This document shows, in pieces, positions 15,316 to 24,308 of a DNA stretch of 64,000 nt (the first letter of the stretch is position 1; every line of letters begins with the position of its first letter). Below the pieces are notes generated by a model. The model was not told the DNA's origin, did no database searches, and saw nothing but the letters and a program-made list of their open reading frames with translations. The position numbers and the translations under genes are program-made. Origin of the DNA: Psychromonas sp. 14N.309.X.WAT.B.A12. GTDB taxonomy: Bacteria > Pseudomonadota > Gammaproteobacteria > Enterobacterales > Psychromonadaceae. Location of the stretch: positions 186,001 to 250,000 of the forward strand of contig NZ_JAPNXS010000002.1 in the NCBI RefSeq assembly GCF_030397575.1, given 5' to 3'.

Positions 15316-17176
15316 CGACACCCTAGACAGTAGCTTCGGCGCATTAGAATTCCTTCGCCCCTACTGGTTAATCGGACTTGTTATTATTTTCGTGTTAAGT
15401 TTATGGCGCTACAAACAAGGTAAAAATCAATCAAGTAATGTGATTGCCAATCATTTAAGCGAGCATTTGGTAACCCAACCCGAAACCAAAACAAGCAACC
15501 GTTTTGCATTAAGTTTATTAGCTGTGATTGCCTGTATCGCTTTATCTGGCCCCAGTATTCGTTCGGTTAAGTTACCCGTTTATGAAATACAAAAAGCGCA
15601 GGTTATCGCCTTTGATTTATCTTATTCAATGTATGCTACTGACGTTAAACCTAATCGTTTAAATCAAGCTAAGTACAAAGCGATTGACCTATTAAAACAA
15701 TGGACAGAGGGCGATAAAGGCTTTATCGCCTACGCCGGTGATGCTTTTACTATCACGCCATTAACGAAAGACAGCAATTCGATCATCAATCATATTCCTA
15801 ATCTGTCGCCTGATTTAATGCCAGCAAGAGGTTCTCGACCTGATTTAGCATTAGCCAAAGCTATCTCTTTGCTCAAAAATGCCGGGTATCAACAGGGACA
15901 TATTGTGTTTATTAGTGATGGTATTGACCAAGAAAGTGCCGATAAAATGCAAGAAATGATCGAAGGTACTGACTTTATGGTGTCAATTCTCGCGGTCGGT
16001 ACCGCAGAAGGCGCGCCTATTAAGTTACGCGATGGTAGTTTATTAAAAGACAGTAGTGAGAAAATCATTATTCCTAAATTAGACACCGATGCGATGTACG
16101 CTGTGACACAAAGTAGTAACGGTTTGTACAAAAATTTCGACCATACTGGTAATGATATTTTTCAATTAGCCGCCCATTACAATAATGAGCAACTTAATAA
16201 GCAACAAGATGAACAAGCTAATAATAGTAATAGTGAACAATTAATCGATGATGGCTATTGGTTAAGTTTCCTGTTGATTCCGCTGTTTTTATTATTGTTT
16301 AGAAAAGGTGTTTTCTATGTTGCCCTATTGAGCTTTACCTTAAGCTTGCCCTTTGCAAATACTAAAGTAGAAGCATCGGTTTGGGAAAATAGCCAACAAA
16401 ATGCTTATCAAGCCTTCCAAGCTGGGGATTATAAATCTGCTGGGGAACAATTTGAGGATCCAAGTTGGAAAGCCTCTGCTTTATTCAAAGATAAACAGTA
16501 CCAACAGGCTGAAGCTATCTATGAAAGTCAAAAAACTCAAACACCTAATGATACAAACAACCTTTATAACTTAGGTAATGCGCAGGCCATGCAGCAAAAG
16601 TATAAACAAGCACTGGCGAGCTATAATGCAGCATTAGCGATAAAACCAGACTTTGCTGAAGCACTGGCAAATAAAAAAGCAGTTGAAGAGTTGTTAAAAC
16701 AGCAAGAACAACAAGATCAAAAAGACCAGCAATCTTCTGATAATCAGCAGCAAAACCAACAAGATCAACAGTCTTCTGATAGTCAGCAGCAAAACCAACA
16801 GCAAACTCAACAAGACCAACAGTCTTCTGATCAACAGCAAAATCAACAACAAAGTCAGCAAGACCAACAGTCTTCTGAGCAACAGCAAAATCAACAACAA
16901 GAAATAGAAGAAGAGGAGCAACAAAGTCAGCAACAAGCACAACAAGCTTCTGCTGAGTCAGGCGATGATACACAAACTCCAGAACAAGAAGCTGCTGCGA
17001 GTACGGTACAAGGCTCGGAGGTTAATCAAGAATATGAAGATTTACCACTGTGGTTGAAAAATGTACCCGATGACCCATCACTGCTATTAAAAAATAAAAT
17101 GCAGCTTGAATACAACAAGCGAGCTGCTAATCAACCTGTTCTAAATAACAATAATAATAACGGAGACATCTGGTAA
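15305..17176 (+). CDS. batB: BatB/BatC fusion: VWA plus TPR with glutamine-rich linker
   Basis: This 623-residue protein starts at the ATG at 15305 (AGAGG just upstream; a GTG at 15299 is the alternative). In order it has two membrane helices (about 20-36 and 68-84), a VWA domain with FDLSYSM at about 103-109, membrane helices near 318-345, a periplasmic TPR region (about 375-460; LYNLGNAQAMQQKYKQALAS), a Gln/Asp/Ser low-complexity tract (about 465-550) and an acidic tail. The second half corresponds to BatC, so this is the BatB-BatC fusion seen in many proteobacteria. It ends in TAATG with batD. Confidence 0.9.
   Translation: MNFNDTLDSSFGALEFLRPYWLIGLVIIFVLSLWRYKQGKNQSSNVIANHLSEHLVTQPETKTSNRFALSLLAVIACIALSGPSIRSVKLPVYEIQKAQVIAFDLSYSMYATDVKPNRLNQAKYKAIDLLKQWTEGDKGFIAYAGDAFTITPLTKDSNSIINHIPNLSPDLMPARGSRPDLALAKAISLLKNAGYQQGHIVFISDGIDQESADKMQEMIEGTDFMVSILAVGTAEGAPIKLRDGSLLKDSSEKIIIPKLDTDAMYAVTQSSNGLYKNFDHTGNDIFQLAAHYNNEQLNKQQDEQANNSNSEQLIDDGYWLSFLLIPLFLLLFRKGVFYVALLSFTLSLPFANTKVEASVWENSQQNAYQAFQAGDYKSAGEQFEDPSWKASALFKDKQYQQAEAIYESQKTQTPNDTNNLYNLGNAQAMQQKYKQALASYNAALAIKPDFAEALANKKAVEELLKQQEQQDQKDQQSSDNQQQNQQDQQSSDSQQQNQQQTQQDQQSSDQQQNQQQSQQDQQSSEQQQNQQQEIEEEEQQSQQQAQQASAESGDDTQTPEQEAAASTVQGSEVNQEYEDLPLWLKNVPDDPSLLLKNKMQLEYNKRAANQPVLNNNNNNGDIW
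16699..16945 (+). repeat. In-frame glutamine-rich tandem repeat
   Basis: DNA encoding runs of QQQNQQ and QQDQQSSD is repeated about four times, with units of roughly 45-57 bases that differ slightly. It lies between the TPR domain and the acidic tail of BatB/C. All length differences keep the frame. The tract is a candidate for copy-number variation between strains. Confidence 0.75.
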
Positions 17177-18900
17177 TGCCGTTTATACAAAAATTCTTAC
17201 ATATCAGCCTATTATTCATTGCATTGTGCATGCCTGCAGTAGCCGCAACACAAGCAACCGCTTCCATCAGTAGTAATACTATTTATTTAGGTGACACTTT
17301 TTATCTCACCGTACAAGTCGATGATACTGGCTCTGATTACCAATTAGATACTAGCCAATTAAGCAATGACTTTAATGTTGGCTCCCCTTCACGTAGCCAA
17401 CAAACCTCTTACATTAATGGCAACTTTACCCAGCAAACAACATGGACAGTAAGCTTACGAGCGAAGTCAGTGGGTAAATTTACTATACCTGCACTAACTT
17501 TGGGTGATTTAACAACTCAAGCCATTCAAATCGAAGTGAAACAACCAGGTAAGCAGCAACAATCAACATCCAGCGATACCATTTTTATTGAAAATTCAAT
17601 TAATAAAAATAGTGTTTATATTGATCAACCCGTGATCATCGATACAAAAATATTTGTAGCTGAAAATGTTGCTAATGGCGATATTCAACCCCCATCATTG
17701 AGCGATGCTAGTATTGAGCCACTTGATGTTGATCAGCAACAAAACCAAGTTATTCGTAATGGGTTACGTTACCGTGTATTCCATTACCAATATAAAGTCA
17801 CACCTTCAGTGGCTGGCGATGTCTCTATTATCTCTCCTTTATTAACCGGTTCTGTGCAACAAGTGACTCGCGTTAATGGCTGGCAAGACAGAGTGAAAAC
17901 GACACCGATTAATATCCGAGGTAATAACCTTCCTTTAACAGTGAAGGCGATGCCAGCTGGATTTAAAGGAGATTGGTTAATTAGTGAAGATGTCAGACTA
18001 ATTGAAAATAATGATCTACAAGCTGAAGAGCATTTTGTGGGAGAACCAATCACACGCAGTATCAGCCTGCAAGTTGCTTCAATTGCACTTGATAAAATGC
18101 CTGAAATCGATCTTAACTACGATAAAGCTTTGCGTGTTTACCCTGACCAAGATGATTTAAAACAAGGCACTATTGATGGCCTCATATATAGTCAACGCAC
18201 AGTAACACATGCCATTATTGCTAATAAACCAGGTAAACTTGTGCTACCAGAAATAAAAGTTGCTTGGTGGAATAGTAAAACAGAAAAACAAGAGTATGCG
18301 ACATTACCTGCGCAGAACCTCACTATTAATCCGGCTCCACAAAGTGCTAATCAATCTAATAATAGTAGTGCAAATAGCAGTGTTCAGAGCCATCAAGATT
18401 TTTCTGCTTTACCAGCAACGCCTAATAGCGCAGCAACCAATAATCAAACATCAGAGGAACAAACCACCCAATTGCTGTATTGGCAAATAAGCACATTGGT
18501 TTTATTACTATTATTAGTCTTATTAAGTTTTTACCATGTAAGAAGCACTCGTAACTTAACCGTAGCACCTAAAGTCCCGAAAAAGACCAAGCAGAGTACG
18601 CCTTATAAAGCCTTATTAGCGGCTCTAAAAGAAGCTAAACCAAGCCAGGTTTATTTGGCACTTCTACAATATGGACAAGTACAGCAGCCAAATATGAATA
18701 AATTAGCGCAGCTTTGTGAGGTTGATGGGTTAGATAGTGATCTCAAACAACAATTATTAATTAATTTACAGCAACTTGAGCAGGCTTGTTCTGGAAAGGC
18801 GCACCATTGGGATGCACAACAGCTACTGAAATTAATAAAAATGCACCATCAAGTCACAGCGATGAGTGATCCAAGTCAAATAACTAATCTCAATCCGTAA
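17176..18900 (+). CDS. batD: BatD (oxygen tolerance) protein
   Basis: This 574-residue protein has a cleavable signal peptide (cleavage likely after AVA near residue 23), several beta-sandwich repeats (VQVDDTGSDYQLD, LTLGDLTTQAI and similar), a low-complexity Ser/Asn segment near 390-430 and one membrane helix at about 435-456. A cytoplasmic helical tail follows. This is the usual BatD plan: a large periplasmic part anchored by a C-terminal helix. It is the last gene of the operon and is followed by a strong inverted repeat. Confidence 0.9.
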   Translation: MPFIQKFLHISLLFIALCMPAVAATQATASISSNTIYLGDTFYLTVQVDDTGSDYQLDTSQLSNDFNVGSPSRSQQTSYINGNFTQQTTWTVSLRAKSVGKFTIPALTLGDLTTQAIQIEVKQPGKQQQSTSSDTIFIENSINKNSVYIDQPVIIDTKIFVAENVANGDIQPPSLSDASIEPLDVDQQQNQVIRNGLRYRVFHYQYKVTPSVAGDVSIISPLLTGSVQQVTRVNGWQDRVKTTPINIRGNNLPLTVKAMPAGFKGDWLISEDVRLIENNDLQAEEHFVGEPITRSISLQVASIALDKMPEIDLNYDKALRVYPDQDDLKQGTIDGLIYSQRTVTHAIIANKPGKLVLPEIKVAWWNSKTEKQEYATLPAQNLTINPAPQSANQSNNSSANSSVQSHQDFSALPATPNSAATNNQTSEEQTTQLLYWQISTLVLLLLLVLLSFYHVRSTRNLTVAPKVPKKTKQSTPYKALLAALKEAKPSQVYLALLQYGQVQQPNMNKLAQLCEVDGLDSDLKQQLLINLQQLEQACSGKAHHWDAQQLLKLIKMHHQVTAMSDPSQITNLNP

Positions 18901-18905
18901 TGTTC

Positions 18906-18955
18906 CACCCATTTATGAGCAAATAACCCTCTGAAAAATTTGCTCATAAATGGTG
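18906..18955 (+). terminator. Long inverted repeat after batD
   Basis: ATTTATGAGCAAAT (18911-18924) and ATTTGCTCATAAAT (18938-18951) are exact complements with a 13-base loop. CACC/GGTG extends the stem after one bulged base. There is no T-run, so this may be an mRNA end stabiliser or a palindromic element and not a classical terminator. Confidence 0.55.
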
Positions 18956-19084
18956 CATAAAACCCAAATCCTGCCATAAAAACGATGGAAATATGACCTG
19001 AATCAAAAAAAATGATGGGTTAGGCTCTTAGGGGGTAGTAAAAGCCTGCCTCTATCTTATGATTAATCTCGTTAAATATATTGG

Positions 19085-19100
19085 TGGCATGCAAATTGCT
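19085..19100 (+). promoter_or_regulatory. Sigma-54-type promoter 1 upstream of aapJ
   Basis: TGGCAT-GCAAA-TTGCT has the invariant GG and GC elements exactly 12 bases apart, as sigma-54 (RpoN) promoters require. The first half differs from the consensus TGGCAC by one base. It lies about 140 bp upstream of the aapJ start. Confidence 0.65.
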
Positions 19101-19137
19101 CTTATGTATTTATATGAATATTGTTCTAAATATGAAA

Positions 19138-19153
19138 TGGCATGGAACTTGCC
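19138..19153 (+). promoter_or_regulatory. Sigma-54-type promoter 2 upstream of aapJ
   Basis: TGGCAT-GGAAC-TTGCC again has GG and GC 12 bases apart. It lies 53 bp after promoter 1 and is part of a duplicated segment: the downstream 20-mers at 19111-19130 and 19165-19184 differ at only two positions. Two sigma-54 promoters in tandem suggest strong nitrogen (NtrC) control. I found no clear NtrC site. Confidence 0.65.
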
Positions 19154-19242
19154 ATAATTATTTTTATATGAGTATCGTTCTAAACCACGTTATCTATATT
19201 CATAGTGATTTATCAATAATTTTAAGCCATAAGGAAAATACG

Positions 19243-20259
19243 ATGAAAGTAACAAAACTAGCTTTATTACTTGGTCTAACAGCGGCAGTCCCTACTCTAT
19301 CTCATGCAGGTACACTAGAAGACGTTATCAAAGAAGATGTACTTAAATGTGGTGTTTCTACAGGTATTCCAGGTTTCTCTGCAGCAGACTCTAACGGTGA
19401 GTGGAAAGGTCTAGATGTAGATTTCTGTAAATCAGTAGCAAGTGCTGTGTTAGGCGATGCAAGTAAAGTGAAATACTTCCCATTAACAGCTAAAGAGCGT
19501 TTTACTGCCTTACAAAGTGGTGAAGTTGATGTACTAGCACGTGCAACAACTTGGACTGCTACTCGTGACGCTTCTCTAGGTTTAAACTTTGCTGGTGTTA
19601 ACTACTACGACGGTCAAGGTTTCTTAGTAAGCAAAAGTTTAGGTGTTAACTCAGCTAAAGAGTTAGATGGCGCGACTTTCTGTATTCAAGCAGGTACAAC
19701 AACTGAGCTTAACTTAACAGATTACTTCAAAGCTAATGGCATGGAATACAAAGCCGTAACTTATGATACATCAGGTCAAACAATCGATGGTTTCAAAAAA
19801 GGCCGTTGTGACGCTGTAACATCTGACCGTTCTCAATTAGCTGGTTTACGTATCAAACTTGATGATCCAACATCAGCAATTCTTTTACCAGAAACAATCT
19901 CTAAAGAACCACTAGGTCCTGTTGTACGTCAAGGTGACGATGCTTGGTTTAACGTAATTCGTTGGACTATGTTTGCAACAATCGAAGCTGAAGAGCTAGG
20001 TGTATCATCAAGCAATGTAGATGAAATGCTTAAATCATCAGCTAACCCAGGCATTAAACGTCTATTAGGTTCTTCAGGTAAAACTGGTGAAGATCTAGGG
20101 CTTAAAAATGATTGGGCTTACCAAATTGTTAAACAAGTTGGTAACTACGCAGAATCATACGACCTAAACGTAGGTAAAGACTCACCAATCCAAATCGAAC
20201 GTAGTTTAAACAAACTGTGGAATGATGGTGGGATCATGTACCCAATGCCAATTCGTTAA
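19243..20259 (+). CDS. aapJ: General L-amino acid ABC transporter, substrate-binding protein
   Basis: This is a 338-residue periplasmic binding protein, started at the ATG at 19243 because AAGGAAA precedes it and it begins with a textbook signal peptide ending SHA-GT (residues 1-22). The mature part is a family 3 amino-acid binding fold: LKCGVSTGIPGFS, WKGLDVDFCKSVA, RFTALQSGEVDVL and KGRCDAVTSDRSQLAG. It matches AapJ/BztA, which bind a broad range of L-amino acids. It heads aapJQMP behind the tandem sigma-54 promoters. A hairpin after it probably lowers expression of the permease genes. Confidence 0.93.
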   Translation: MKVTKLALLLGLTAAVPTLSHAGTLEDVIKEDVLKCGVSTGIPGFSAADSNGEWKGLDVDFCKSVASAVLGDASKVKYFPLTAKERFTALQSGEVDVLARATTWTATRDASLGLNFAGVNYYDGQGFLVSKSLGVNSAKELDGATFCIQAGTTTELNLTDYFKANGMEYKAVTYDTSGQTIDGFKKGRCDAVTSDRSQLAGLRIKLDDPTSAILLPETISKEPLGPVVRQGDDAWFNVIRWTMFATIEAEELGVSSSNVDEMLKSSANPGIKRLLGSSGKTGEDLGLKNDWAYQIVKQVGNYAESYDLNVGKDSPIQIERSLNKLWNDGGIMYPMPIR

Positions 20260-20274
20260 TTTTAACCAGTCTCT

Positions 20275-20298
20275 AGGGGAAGTTTTACTTCCCCTTTT
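20275..20298 (+). terminator. Intra-operon terminator/attenuator between aapJ and aapQ
   Basis: AGGGGAAGT (20275-20283), a TTT loop and ACTTCCCCT (20287-20295) are followed by TTTT. This intrinsic terminator sits between the binding protein and permease genes. Partial read-through would give more binding protein than permease, a common pattern in ABC operons. Confidence 0.75.
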
Positions 20299-20322
20299 TC
20301 CTAGCTGATTAAAAGGCACATT

Positions 20323-21507
20323 ATGACAAACAAACAGCTCCCAGTAGACGGTAAAGGATTGTTAAACAACCCTCAACACCGCGCAATTTTCTTCCAAGTT
20401 TTCGCTTTAGCGCTCGTTGTGTTTTTTGCATTCTATTTTGCAAATAACATGTTTGATAATATTGAAAGCCGTGGCATCACCACTGGTTTCTCATTTTTAG
20501 ACAACACAGCTGGCTTCGGCATCAGCCAAACGCTTATCCCTTACGACGATGGCACATCTACCTTTATGGATGTATTTATCGTTGGTTTATTAAATACCAT
20601 TCTAGTGTCGGTATTGGGGATTATCTTCGCTTCAATTATTGGCTTATTATTAGGTGTCGCTCGCTTATCAAGTAACTTTTTGATTTCAAAACTTGCACTT
20701 GTATACATTGAAACATTCCGTAATATTCCAATTTTGTTACAAATATTGTTCTGGTACAACGTTGTACTTGCAGCATTACCAGGTCCACGCCAAAGTTTCG
20801 CTTACTTAGACAGCGTATTCTTAAATAACCGTGGTTTATTATTACCTGAACCTATTTTCCAAAGTGGTAGCGGCGCAGTCTTGGTTGCGTTTGTATTAGC
20901 TATTGCTGCGATAATTTACCTGATTCGTTGGTCTCGTAAGCGTCACGATGATACAGGTGAAGAGTTCCCAATCATCAAAGTATCATTGGCGATTTTAATT
21001 TTAGCACCAACCTTAGTGTACTTTATTGCTGGTCAACCAATTACTGCTATTTACCCTGAATTAAAAGGCTTTAACTTTAGGGGTGGTTTAACCATCATTC
21101 CGGAATTACTTGCTCTATTATTTGCGTTAAGTATCTATACAGCTACTTATATTGCAGAAGCCGTACGTGCAGGTATTGAAGCCGTGCCTAAGGGGCAAAA
21201 AGAGGCAGCTAAGTCATTGGGCCTTAAAGACTATGTAATATTAACTAAAGTGGTATTACCACAAGCATTACGCGTCATCATTCCTCCTGTTATTAATCAG
21301 TTTTTAAACTTAACTAAAAACTCATCATTAGCAACGGCGATTGGTTATCCTGAGTTAGTTACACTCTTCTCTGGTACAACCTTAAATCAAGTAGGACAAG
21401 CGATTGAGATTATCCTCATGACCATGGCTGTTTACCTCACCATCAGTATCCTCATTTCACTGTTGTTGAACTGGGTTAATGCGAAAATGGCGATAAAAGG
21501 ACGTTAA
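20323..21507 (+). CDS. aapQ: General L-amino acid ABC transporter permease AapQ
   Basis: This 394-residue inner-membrane permease belongs to the His/Glu/Gln/Arg type. The first membrane helix lies near residues 24-42. A long periplasmic insertion precedes the conserved core, and the ATPase-contact EAA loop reads EAVRAGIEAVPKGQKEAAKSLGL around residues 280-305. Length and insertion fit AapQ/BztB. It ends one base before the aapM start and should form a heterodimer with AapM. Confidence 0.93.
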   Translation: MTNKQLPVDGKGLLNNPQHRAIFFQVFALALVVFFAFYFANNMFDNIESRGITTGFSFLDNTAGFGISQTLIPYDDGTSTFMDVFIVGLLNTILVSVLGIIFASIIGLLLGVARLSSNFLISKLALVYIETFRNIPILLQILFWYNVVLAALPGPRQSFAYLDSVFLNNRGLLLPEPIFQSGSGAVLVAFVLAIAAIIYLIRWSRKRHDDTGEEFPIIKVSLAILILAPTLVYFIAGQPITAIYPELKGFNFRGGLTIIPELLALLFALSIYTATYIAEAVRAGIEAVPKGQKEAAKSLGLKDYVILTKVVLPQALRVIIPPVINQFLNLTKNSSLATAIGYPELVTLFSGTTLNQVGQAIEIILMTMAVYLTISILISLLLNWVNAKMAIKGR

Positions 21508-21508
21508 G

Positions 21509-22588
21509 ATGGCAACTTATACAATGAAAGAAGCCAAACCGGCTCCAACGGCTAATAAAGGCGTTGTTTTTTGGTTAAGAGAGAATCTTTTTCCAGATGT
21601 AAAAAATACGTTATTAACACTTGCAGGGTTATATATTCTGTACGCAATTATTCCACCATTATTGGATTGGATGATATTTAATGCAACCTGGACTGGCACA
21701 AAAGAAGAAGTCGTAAACAGTGGTGCCCGTTGGATATTTATTGTCGAGAAATTCGACCAATTTATGTACGGGTTTTACCCAGAAGCATTACATTGGCGTC
21801 CTAACCTAGTAGGCATTTTAAGTATTGCACTGATTTTTGGTTTTAAGTACATCAGTAGCGTTAAACTTAAAATTGCCACTATTATTCTTTTTCCAATTAT
21901 CTGCTTTGTATTAATCAGTGGTGGATGGTTTGGTTTAGAAGTGGTTGAGACTGAAAAATGGGGTGGCTTAATGCTAACCATTCTAGTCGCAGCGGTAGGT
22001 ATTGTTGCTTCATTTCCAATTGGTGTTGTATTGGCATTAGGTCGTCAATCGAACATGCCGATTCTAAGAACTCTATGTATTGGTTTTATTGAATTTGTAC
22101 GTGGTGTACCACTGATTACGATTCTATTCATGGCATCGGTACTCTTACCGCTATTCTTCCATGATGGGATTGAGTTTAATAAATTACTACGTGCATTGAT
22201 CGGTATTACGCTATTCCAAGCGGCTTATATCGCAGAGGTAATACGTGGTGGTTTACAGGCGATACCAAAAGGCCAATATGAAGCAAGTGAAGCATTAGGC
22301 TTAACTTACTGGCAGGGTATGATTTTAATCATCCTTCCACAGGCTTTAAAAATATCTATCCCGAACTTAGTGGGTTCATTTATCTCACTGTTCAAAGATA
22401 CAACGCTTGTTTTAATTATCGGTTTATTCGACATTTTAGCGATGGTGACACTGACTAACAGTGATACCAATTGGCTAGGCTACGAAGTAGAAGGTTACGT
22501 ATTTGTAACACTTATTTACTGGGTATGCTGTTTTTCAATGTCACAATACTCAAAATCGATTGAACGCAAATTTAACACCGAGCATTAA
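21509..22588 (+). CDS. aapM: General L-amino acid ABC transporter permease AapM
   Basis: This 359-residue permease is the partner of AapQ. It has an N-terminal cytoplasmic segment, a first helix near 35-55 and further helices from 90. The EAA loop is EVIRGGLQAIPKGQYEASEALGL at about 243-265. A SFISLFKDTTLVLIIGLFDIL segment near the end is typical of polar amino-acid permeases. It lies between aapQ and aapP with one- and 12-base gaps. Confidence 0.93.
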   Translation: MATYTMKEAKPAPTANKGVVFWLRENLFPDVKNTLLTLAGLYILYAIIPPLLDWMIFNATWTGTKEEVVNSGARWIFIVEKFDQFMYGFYPEALHWRPNLVGILSIALIFGFKYISSVKLKIATIILFPIICFVLISGGWFGLEVVETEKWGGLMLTILVAAVGIVASFPIGVVLALGRQSNMPILRTLCIGFIEFVRGVPLITILFMASVLLPLFFHDGIEFNKLLRALIGITLFQAAYIAEVIRGGLQAIPKGQYEASEALGLTYWQGMILIILPQALKISIPNLVGSFISLFKDTTLVLIIGLFDILAMVTLTNSDTNWLGYEVEGYVFVTLIYWVCCFSMSQYSKSIERKFNTEH

Positions 22589-22600
22589 AAAGGAAACGTC

Positions 22601-23347
22601 ATGTCTGACCAAGAAGTTATGATTACAATGAAGGACGTCAATAAGTGGTATGGTGATTTCCATGTACTAAAAGATGTAAACTTAAACATTAAAAAAGGCG
22701 AAAAAGTGGTTATCTGTGGCCCATCGGGTTCAGGTAAATCAACAACTATTCGTTGTTTGAATCACCTTGAAAAGTTCCAAAAAGGTAGTATCAACATCAA
22801 TGGCACTGAGTTAATTGAAGATGTGAAAGTAGTACGTCATATTCGCTCTCAAGTGGGTATGGTGTTCCAACACTTTAATCTTTTCCCGCATTTATCAGTG
22901 TTAGAAAACCTGTTGATTGCGCCAACTTGGGTACATAAAAAGCCACGTAAAGAAGCAATTGAAACGGCTATGTATTATTTAGAGCGCGTTAAAATTGCAG
23001 AGCAAGCGCATAAATACCCTAACCAACTTTCTGGTGGTCAACAGCAACGTGTAGCGATTGCACGTTGTTTATGTATTAACCCTGAAATCATGTTATTTGA
23101 TGAGCCAACATCGGCATTGGATCCTGAAATGGTATCTGAAGTACTCGATGTAATGGTTGAGTTAGCAGATGAAGGTATTACTATGATTTGTGTGACACAC
23201 GAAATGGGCTTTGCGAAAAAAGTAGCAGACCGAGTAGTGTTCATGGATGCAGGACAAGTCATTGAAGAGAACGAACCTAATGAGTTCTTTGATAACCCAC
23301 AATCTGATCGTTTAAAACTGTTCCTAGAGCAGATCTTATCTCACTAA
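22601..23347 (+). CDS. aapP: General L-amino acid ABC transporter ATPase AapP
   Basis: This 248-residue ABC ATPase has all motifs: Walker [10 protein letters not shown] (about 40-48), Q-loop MVFQHFNLF, signature [13 protein letters not shown] (about 145-157), Walker [15 protein letters not shown] and the switch histidine in CVTHEMGFA. It is a polar amino-acid-type ATPase of AapP/GlnQ length. It powers AapQM uptake of amino acids delivered by AapJ. It is the last gene of the operon and a strong terminator follows. Confidence 0.95.
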   Translation: MSDQEVMITMKDVNKWYGDFHVLKDVNLNIKKGEKVVICGPSGSGKSTTIRCLNHLEKFQKGSININGTELIEDVKVVRHIRSQVGMVFQHFNLFPHLSVLENLLIAPTWVHKKPRKEAIETAMYYLERVKIAEQAHKYPNQLSGGQQQRVAIARCLCINPEIMLFDEPTSALDPEMVSEVLDVMVELADEGITMICVTHEMGFAKKVADRVVFMDAGQVIEENEPNEFFDNPQSDRLKLFLEQILSH

Positions 23348-23371
23348 ATGAATGAGTGAGTATTTACCAAT

Positions 23372-23402
23372 AAAAAAGGGCTAATGATTAGCCCTTTTTT
23401 TA
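23372..23402 (+). terminator. Intrinsic terminator after aapP
   Basis: AAAAAAGGGCTAA, loop TGA, TTAGCCCTTTTTT: a GC-rich stem with a long T-run. The A-run on the other side would also let it terminate the convergent GNAT gene. Confidence 0.9.
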
Positions 23403-23431
23403 TACTTGTAAATCATCACATTAGCATAAGA

Positions 23432-23935
23432 TTATTTTGGATTTATTTGTTGAATCACTTTTTTATGAAAAGTCTGGTCAGAATAAAACTGAGTCACTAA
23501 ATAACGTGGCGCAATACCTGCTCGTTGGATTAATGGCACCGCCCTTTCAGTAGCAACGATATAAGCGTTAACGTCCTGGTGACGAGCTAATAGCGGTATG
23601 ATGACCTGTTTATATATCTGTTTCGCTAATAGACTGGCATAACCTTTTTTACGATGTGCTGGTAGTGTTACAAAATGTAGTACCCCGAGGTCTTGGTACA
23701 CTTCACCTTCCACCCACTTCATTTTGTCATCGCAAGCTTCGTAATTCTCCAACAGACTGTATGCTACTAACTGCTCATCCATGTATAACTTAACGACTTC
23801 AGCCTGTGTACCATGACGCAACTCACCGTGTTCCACTAACCAAGTAAATAGATACCACATTTTCATATTAATTTGCCCGAGCGCTAATAGCTCTGGAGCA
23901 CATTGTTTTGCATTACACAGTTCAAAACGTTGCAT
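23432..23935 (-). CDS. GNAT family N-acetyltransferase
   Basis: This 167-residue protein has a GNAT acetyl-CoA binding motif A (LHFVTLPAHRKKGYASLLAKQI, about residues 85-107): a beta strand, then HRKKGYA matching the Q/R-x-x-G-x-G/A pyrophosphate loop. The rest of the fold is plausible: a substrate-side N-terminus and a late strand AYIVATERA. The acceptor is unknown. It is convergent with aapP. The ribosome site is weak. Confidence 0.75.
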   Translation of the reverse strand: MQRFELCNAKQCAPELLALGQINMKMWYLFTWLVEHGELRHGTQAEVVKLYMDEQLVAYSLLENYEACDDKMKWVEGEVYQDLGVLHFVTLPAHRKKGYASLLAKQIYKQVIIPLLARHQDVNAYIVATERAVPLIQRAGIAPRYLVTQFYSDQTFHKKVIQQINPK

Positions 23936-23981
23936 CGTTAACTTTGCCTTTGTTGTCGTCTACTAGCATAAACTATTGTTA

Positions 23982-24218
23982 CTAAATCTTATCTCGCTGT
24001 TGAATTGCTTTGACCGCTGAATAAGTCGATACACAATAAGGAACGAAGTAAGTTAAAATAATTTGAAATAAGCGTTGGCTATCAAAATCCATTTGCATTA
24101 TCGCACTACCGTGATTAATAACCGCGAGCAGCGTGCCAACGATGAGTGATACTTTTAAGGCAGCTATAATAATTTTGCTACTACAGGCTAATTCAAAAAA
24201 GCGAGGCGATGTTTTCAT
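23982..24218 (-). CDS. nrtS: Nitrate/nitrite transporter NrtS-like small membrane protein
   Basis: This 78-residue protein has two membrane helices: about 17-36 (IIAALKVSLIVGTLLAVINHG) and 49-68 (QIILTYFVPYCVSTYSAV). The motifs VGTLLAVINHG and LTYFVPYCVSTYSA match NrtS, a small nitrate/nitrite transporter family. No nitrate reductase genes lie nearby. An AGGAAA ribosome site precedes the ATG. Family assignment is by pattern only. Confidence 0.75.
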   Translation of the reverse strand: MKTSPRFFELACSSKIIIAALKVSLIVGTLLAVINHGSAIMQMDFDSQRLFQIILTYFVPYCVSTYSAVKAIQQRDKI

Positions 24219-24308
24219 ATAAGTAATTTCCTAAAAGTGCGATTAAATGTTGAAGCTAAACACAACAGCTACCACTCATCATCGAGAATTATGCTGCTAC
24301 GCTTTCAC

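Noticed and set aside
16699-16945. Repeat array that might suggest a CRISPR
   Set aside because: The units run head to tail without unique spacers and all encode glutamine-rich protein in frame.
16545-16973. Long minus-strand open frames over batB (two overlapping frames)
   Set aside because: They arise from the CAA/CAG repeat read backwards (Leu/Val-rich). The plus-strand gene is clearly real.
11048-18955. moxR/Bat gene cluster as a new defence system
   Set aside because: Gene order and domains match the known MoxR-DUF58-DUF4381-BatA-BatB/C-BatD operon.
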